From positions 339,591-403,590 of the forward strand of contig NC_026499.1 in assembly GCF_000328475.2 (NCBI RefSeq): a stretch of 64,000 nt of DNA, written 5' to 3'. The position numbers and the translations under genes are program-made. Every line of letters starts with the position of its first letter. Within the stretch, counting starts at the first letter, position 1. This stretch comes from Mycosarcoma maydis. Lineage: Eukaryota > Basidiomycota > Ustilaginomycetes > Ustilaginales. Of the stretch, positions 58,630-64,000 are shown one piece after another. The notes under the pieces were generated by a model. That model was given only the letters and a program-made list of their open reading frames with translations. It was not told the origin of the DNA and did not search any database.

Positions 58630-61571
58630 ATGGCGATCGACAACTTTGTGTACAACGCTGAGCATGGCGTTATCATCTGTCGGCAGTGTGAGTCCTGCCT
58701 GGTGGCAAAAGAAGGCAGCTGGGTCAGTCACCTACGCAACCGTCCACACAGCATGAAAGGCGAACTCCTTGTTCGCACCCTCGAGCATTTTCATAGCTTT
58801 GGCAATCTAAGCAGCGTCGACGACTTGCGTAGGCGTGCAGCGGACAGACGCCGACTACGTCAGCCATGTCGGCCAATCGACGGCCTTGCTCTCTACGAAG
58901 GATTCATTTGCAACTGTACAAAAACCTGCTTTTTCAGCACACGACGACTCGACAAGATACGAAACCACATGAGTGTCCACGGCAAGAAGGCCAAGCAGCA
59001 CTCTGACGCCACCCCACTATGGCGCGCTTGCAAGCTTCAGAACTACTTTACCGCCAAGCCACTGCTCGACTACTTTGAAGTCGATGGGGCAGCACCAATA
59101 ATGCTTCAGGAAGCAGCGCCAACAATGATTGAGGAAGCAGCACCAACAATTCCTCAGGAAGCAGCACCAACAATGATTGAGGAAGCAGCACCAACAATTC
59201 CTCAGGAAGCAGCACCGCTCGACTCCTCGTCCTCTTCATCGTCTCTGCCCACATCGTTACCTACGTCTTTGCTCACGTCTTCGCCTTCCACTTTGTCTTC
59301 ATTTTCATCCTCGTATTTGTCTTTGTCTTTTCCCACAGCCAGAGCCACCACTGTGGCTCAGCATGCACGGTCGCAATTCTTTCAAAGCATCAAAGAACGC
59401 ATGCGCCACAGTTCTGAGCTGTCGTACGTGGTCCAAGATCCACTACGCTGTGCTGCTCTCCGGGATCGCGACCCCTGGCTGGTGACCACCGGTTTCGCAC
59501 TCCATCTGGACGGCTTGCTCGACGCCGAGATCCGCTCTTCATATGCGCTCCCTGCCAGCCTCGAAGGAAATGTTCGTCTTGACGGCTCTTCAGAGGAAGC
59601 AAGCGACCGCGATCTCCGGCGCATCCTCGTTGCAGCCGAGCACACGTTACGGGATGCCTACCGCCTGTGCAACGACACTTCCCACCGTCGCAAACTGACG
59701 CAGCAGCGCGCAATAACGCTCAACCAGCTTCGCTTGGTCGATGCAAGGGACCTCGGCGCTACCAGAGGCGTTCCATTTCGCGCCAGCAAACACAGCAATA
59801 CACTCAATGTCTACTTTCATCTGACCAAGCAGCTACTCACGTACTATTACCGCGTCGTCTACCGCCCTGCCGGCCACTTTACCAGCAACACCGAGGGCCA
59901 TCCGCTTCCGCACGACGAGATTCAGCCGACGTCGGAGCAATCGCAGGCCATGGATACCATCATCGCGGTGTTGCGCCGCCAAGATGCGCTCAACAATGTC
60001 ATGATCATCGACGACGATGACGACCCCGCTGCCACCGCCGAGCTCGACGGCCAACTCAGGAAAGCGATTCGTGACCTCTTGGTATCGCTCATCTGCTGTT
60101 GGGTCGGAGACACGCCGTTCGAGTCAGCCTTGCTCAGCTTCTGTGCTATGCGCAGTCTAACGCTGGCACAGCCAATCGATGGCTCCTTCAACGCTCGTGG
60201 CCTGTGCAAATGGCGCGAGCCGAAGAACTACCTCGGCGATCTGTCCGCGCTCATCTGGACTTCCCAGTTGATGCTGTTTGACTCGGTCTGCTTTGCGTGC
60301 AAGGACAATCGGCAACAGATCTTGGCTCGACTCCAGGATACGTGCCGTGCCTACTGTCACGACATGGCAGAGTCTCCGCTAGGGCAAATGCTGCAGTGGA
60401 CATCGTATCTGTTTGCAGCGTTCATGGACACCATGGTCAAACCCCAGGCATGCTGGTCGATCGACGGCTTGACGGTCCAATACAAAGGCACCGAGCTTCA
60501 CTTGGACCACATCTCGCAGCTGGTGGTCAGTGAGTACAAAGTTGCCTCCCGGATTCTCTACGAAGATCTCCTCCTCGGCCTCATGGCCGATATGCCACAT
60601 ATCGAGTCGTGGCGGCTCCAAGACTATCTCGACCAAGCCGAACAGGGAGCTTCGTCGCGCACAGACGCGCGCCAGGCCGATCTGCTAGCAGAGACACAGC
60701 TCGCCATCTTGAACAAGATCGAAGCGAGTCCAGAACTACAGCGAACCTTTGTTCGACAGCTCGATTTGCGGCGCCCGGCGTTTTGCTTCTGCCCAAATGC
60801 CATCGCTCTGTACGAGAAGCGTATCCAAGACTTTCTCGAGCGATTGCTGGTCATGATCCACATTTCTATCTGGTCCACCGCTGCGAGCATTCTGAGCTTC
60901 TATCGGTGATTGTGTCTGACACGGATGATCGACGTCGATCTGTGGTCGTACGGGAGAAGAGCGTTCTGCTTCGCGTCCTCGACCACAAAAGTCTCGATCT
61001 GACCGGCTCAGAAAAGGACAAACTCCGATTCCTGCCTGCCGAGATTGGTTCTCTTCTTCTCACCTTTCTTGCCTTTGTGCAGCCGCTGCGTAGGGTATTC
61101 CTACGCCAGATCAAGCCTGAGGCGCGTCTTTCGCCGTACCTCTGGTCCAAATTGGATGGCTCCGTGTGGGATGATGGCCGTGTGTCGGCTTGCCTTTCGC
61201 GAGCGTGTGCGCAAGCTGCTGTACCCGTGTTCAAGGCCGCCTGGTGGCGGCAAGTTGCCGCCTCGATCATCAAAGAAAAGCTCAGCCAGCAGCAGCGTGC
61301 ACACTTTGACTTGGACGACGTCGAAGCCTCTGAGGAGATCGAAGACGAGGAGGACCTTGCCTACCTGGCCGGCATGAGCAATCACAGCGTCAGCACGCCC
61401 AACCATGCCTATGCTGGTAGAACCTACTTGACTGCTTCCAGCTTGATCCACCACGCCTATCACGCCTCAGACAGCTGGCGCACACTGTTCAACATTGATG
61501 CAAAGCTGCTCGCCGAGCGACTGGGTCCAGGCTCCTGTGCCGCAGCTCAGCGGGTAGCGCAGCCGGCATAG
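58630..61571 (+). pseudogene. Frameshifted OrsD-type zinc-finger gene of the fungal RecQ-linked family
   Basis: From ATG 58630 a 759-residue frame runs to a stop at 60907-60909. The family sequence then continues in another frame from about 60890 to the stop at 61569-61571, so one frameshift splits the gene. N-terminal C2H2-like fingers (C17, C20, H34, H40; then CNCTKTC...NHMSVH) match the OrsD-type pattern. A 24-bp minisatellite encodes EAAPTMIE/EAAPTIPQ repeats (59089-59217), followed by a Ser-rich stretch. The second part has RFLPAEIGSLLLTFLAFVQP, FKAAWWRQVAASI and a GMSNHSVSTPNHAYAG motif, as in basidiomycete proteins in which this region precedes a RecQ-like helicase. Such genes are known from fungal subtelomeres, including Ustilago. 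No helicase motifs (P-loop, DExH) are seen downstream, so the copy also lacks its 3' part. Function unknown. Confidence 0.6.
59089..59217 (+). repeat. Coding minisatellite, 24-bp unit, 5.4 copies
   Basis: Five 24-bp units (59089-59112, 59113-59136, 59137-59160, 59161-59184, 59185-59208) and a partial sixth. Units 2/4 and 3/5 are alike, forming a 48-bp higher-order unit (EAAPTMIE then EAAPTIPQ). The period is a multiple of three, unlike the intergenic arrays. Confidence 0.95.
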
Positions 61572-62741
61572 GATAAGTGGAAGACGAGTCAGTATCGCGA
61601 GCAACCGAAGACGGGCTACTTGCAGTGGCACGCAACTCCCTGTGCTTGGCCCATGGACTTTCTCTGTGCATCGGAGTCTTTGCAGCCGCACCGCAGCGCT
61701 TCTGGGCCGACTCGCATCTCTTGGCCAGTTTGCTGGAGCGAGCTCTCAAGGGCAGCGATCGAGCCTCGCACTTGCATCTGCCCATCTCTGTGGTCGCACA
61801 CTGGACGGCACGGGATCGAACGACGCAGGTACTGGCGGGGTGGTGCTCGATCGGGCCAAAGCCACGTCCTATTCACGCTCTCTCCAGAACTCCCAAAGCA
61901 ATCAGCGATGAGCTCATACGGTGCTATCTCGATGGTTGGAAAGAACAGCGCTGGCTTCGAGCTCCAATTCGCCGGACTGGCGCCTGACATTTGATGTGAA
62001 GAGTGTACTGTCTGCATACCCTATTTTTCTGCTCGAGACCGTCGTCTCCCCGTTTGTAGCCCACCTTGAGCCTAGTACTTATTACCTCTGCACACCGGTT
62101 GTCGGCCCTACATATGCTAGTACGCATTCGACTGCGACAGCCATATCACTCCGTGTCAGAGGCAGAGTCGTTCGGCGGCGTGGAACATGCGTGCTGATTC
62201 CAAGGCTCACGACCACCCGTAGTTGGTCATTTTAGCCCACAATAAAGAAGTAGAACGCAACACAAAGGACAGCAGTCGTACAAGCTCTGCCTACGAGTCG
62301 CAACTAGCTCGAACGTTCAACCCTGCCGCCTTGCCGCGGAGCAATGGGTTCGCGGTTATCTTCCGTCTGAAACCAGATGTAGCAAATCTACTGTTCTCAA
62401 GGGGAGCAACTCTCATTCCAATTCAAGCGCATATGGCGGCAAGGAGAGAAAGAAACACATTCGTAAGCCGAGACATCGCTGCTTGTGACGAGGACGGTAG
62501 TGTTCACCCAGTCAGATCCGTACGCTTGAGGTCTCCGTTGTGTGGCGGGCAAGGCTCGAACAAAACGAAACGTAGCGAAAGGGAAACATGTTCATTGCAA
62601 TTGCGTACTAAAAACGAAACAGGAGAGAGCTGCGGAAAGGATCAGGACAGAGACGAAATCGAGGGTGCTGGTGGCGCCTTGAGCCTGCAGAACGGTGTTG
62701 AACGTTGGGAAACCCTAGAGCAGGCGATAATCGAACTCACC
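61572..62741. other. Region without a recognised gene
   Basis: Open frames of 89-210 codons occur on the plus strand (for example 61577-61987 and 62223-62855), but none shows a recognisable domain. They overlap each other in different frames. Given the frameshifted gene upstream, this may be its decayed 3' continuation, but no helicase motif is visible. Confidence 0.5.
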
Positions 62742-64000
62742 CTAAATGGAATCCGACTCGGGCTGGATGCGCTCATTCCACATGGGCTTTTCGATGATGT
62801 TGAGAGGGTTTGGTGCGGGATCAGAGCTAGACGACAGAATGTCCACCAAGGTTGAACGGGCCTCGAAAAGGTCGAGACAGGGGTAAGCGTGCGGGCCGAG
62901 CAAACCCCGAATGCACAGCCGAGGGCACTGTTGACCGGTAATAGGCGTCACTTGCGGTCGAGAGCCGTCTTGCGCTTTCTTGAACCCGGTGCTTGTGCCA
63001 AGGTCGAAAAGCACGATCAACAGAGCCTGTTCGGTCAGTGGCTTCTCGTTTGGCGGTGCCATCGAGGCGCTCTTGATCACCGGTCCAGCAACGACAGGCG
63101 CTGAACTAGCAGGGACCGTGGTGCTCTGTGGATCCCTTCGGTTCTTTGCTTCCCAGGCAATGTAGGTCATGTAGCGCGCAGCGTGCCTCTCGCCCTCTCT
63201 GGGCTCAAGAGTGATGTTAGAGGCATCGGTCGACGAACCATCAACGAAGGGTCGGTCGAGATGACCTACAAAGACCGGGATGATGCCATCGATGCCATGC
63301 TGTGTGTGCGACATTTGCACGGCTACTCCACGTTTCCAACAGTGCCAGAGAAATTCGGGTGTTATCTTGTTGATCGCTTTGGGCAGCATGTCGAAATGCG
63401 TAAAGTTGATCCACATCGGTAGCATAGAGGAAGCCGATTGCAACTGATCTCTGAACGGAATCGCATGCCGTTCGGTGCGTGAGCCGGCATCGTAGACATC
63501 TTCAAGGCGTTGGCGCAGCGCAGCGAGATTGGCTTCGTCGAGGTCGGCAAGGTTCTCAAGAACGCTTTCGAGACGCACGGGCTTGGCGTAGATGCTGGCG
63601 CCCACGTGTTGGGTGTCCGACGATTCCTTTGGCTCGGTTTGTTCGATTTTTTTGCGCTTCACGGCGTCGCAAGCAACCATCAAGATGATCCGCGAGGCAA
63701 GTTCACCGAAACTGCCCTTCAGCAAGGCAACATCGGGGTTGAGCAAGCATTCTTGCTGAAATTTCTTGAGGATGTCTGCGTACGTGTAGCCTCTCGCTTT
63801 CTCAGCTGACTGGAGGTAGGGAGCCAGCATGATATTGGAAGCAGCGATGGCTAGCACAGGCTCTGATGGAGATTCAACGTGCATGACACCCTCGCTGGTA
63901 ACATGCGTGACAATGCGCATGTGGCGATCTACGTGTGCTGTCGACGAATTGCTTCTGTCTTGCAAAGAGTTCCGAGTTGGCGATTCAGTCGGCGAGAATT
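62742..64000 (-). CDS. Repetitive basidiomycete protein family, function unknown (N-terminus outside window)
   Basis: Minus-strand frame open from the window edge at 64000 to the stop at 62742, about 418 residues of the C-terminal part; no start is visible. Motifs such as LLKGSFGELASRIILM, MWINFTHFDMLP, KRGVAVQMSHTQHGIDGIIPVFVG and LRIRGLLGPHAYPCLDL-like sequence near the end recall a widespread, multi-copy family of hypothetical proteins in basidiomycete genomes, typically 700-1000 residues long. No catalytic motif is evident. Its location next to a RecQ-linked gene fits repeat-rich or subtelomeric DNA. The visible part is uninterrupted, so the gene may be intact. Confidence 0.55.
   Translation of the reverse strand, partial: FSPTESPTRNSLQDRSNSSTAHVDRHMRIVTHVTSEGVMHVESPSEPVLAIAASNIMLAPYLQSAEKARGYTYADILKKFQQECLLNPDVALLKGSFGELASRIILMVACDAVKRKKIEQTEPKESSDTQHVGASIYAKPVRLESVLENLADLDEANLAALRQRLEDVYDAGSRTERHAIPFRDQLQSASSMLPMWINFTHFDMLPKAINKITPEFLWHCWKRGVAVQMSHTQHGIDGIIPVFVGHLDRPFVDGSSTDASNITLEPREGERHAARYMTYIAWEAKNRRDPQSTTVPASSAPVVAGPVIKSASMAPPNEKPLTEQALLIVLFDLGTSTGFKKAQDGSRPQVTPITGQQCPRLCIRGLLGPHAYPCLDLFEARSTLVDILSSSSDPAPNPLNIIEKPMWNERIQPESDSI

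Noticed and set aside
61577..61987. 136-codon plus-strand frame after the zinc-finger gene, considered as a helicase remnant
   Set aside because: No P-loop, DExH or other helicase motif could be found, so it was left as unassigned sequence.
62223..62855. 210-codon plus-strand frame
   Set aside because: No domain recognised, overlaps the end of the opposite-strand family protein, and its composition looks non-coding.

Overview
This window reads as nuclear chromosomal DNA of a smut fungus (Ustilaginomycotina, Ustilago/Sporisorium type). The evidence is long, almost intronless, GC-rich genes with serine/alanine/proline-rich linkers, fungal-specific families (Zn2Cys6 regulators, Unc104/Kinesin-3, MED13, DUR3), intron-containing eukaryotic tRNA genes, and long intergenic gaps filled with very short tandem repeats. 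Only one spliceosomal intron was found, in the urea transporter. The species call is inference.

Layout, left to right. 1-6183: Mediator subunit MED13, 5' end outside the window. 7914-13556: a giant mitochondrial PPR protein of CYA-5 type continuous with a complex I assembly methyltransferase (NDUFAF5-like). 15002-20032: Kinesin-3. 21818-22955: frameshifted gag-like gene, probably a retroelement relic. 24204-26494 (minus): DUR3-type urea transporter. 28224-28306: tRNA-Ala with a 10-nt intron. 30373-32601: secreted Ser/Ala/Pro-rich protein. 32988-36767 (minus) and 38787-41822 (plus): two divergent Zn2Cys6 transcription factors with tRNA-Phe between them. 42330-45182: MINDY deubiquitinase carrying a whole class-IV PLP (aminodeoxychorismate-lyase-like) domain and a CaaX tail. 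45985-47181: cyclophilin-40. 47388-50084 (minus): RQC1/TCF25. 51120-53360: CLD1/ICT1/ABHD5-like alpha/beta hydrolase. 54726-57053: pantothenate kinase with a long C-terminal extension.

From about 57.05 kb to the right end the character changes. There is a 5'-truncated, frameshifted oxidoreductase remnant next to telomere-like CCCTAA motifs. It is followed by a frameshifted gene with OrsD-type zinc fingers, of the kind linked to subtelomeric RecQ-like genes in fungi, and by the C-terminal part of a repetitive basidiomycete family of unknown function. This looks like subtelomeric or repeat-derived DNA.

The most interesting observations are two domain fusions (MINDY + class IV PLP enzyme with CaaX box; PPR + NDUFAF5 with a presequence-like stretch buried between them) and a consistent 7-bp period shared by many intergenic tandem arrays of unrelated sequence. 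The genes do not form one pathway. Several are mitochondrial or proteostasis factors (PPR/NDUFAF5, CLD1-like hydrolase, CYP40, RQC1, MINDY), but clustering by function is not evident.
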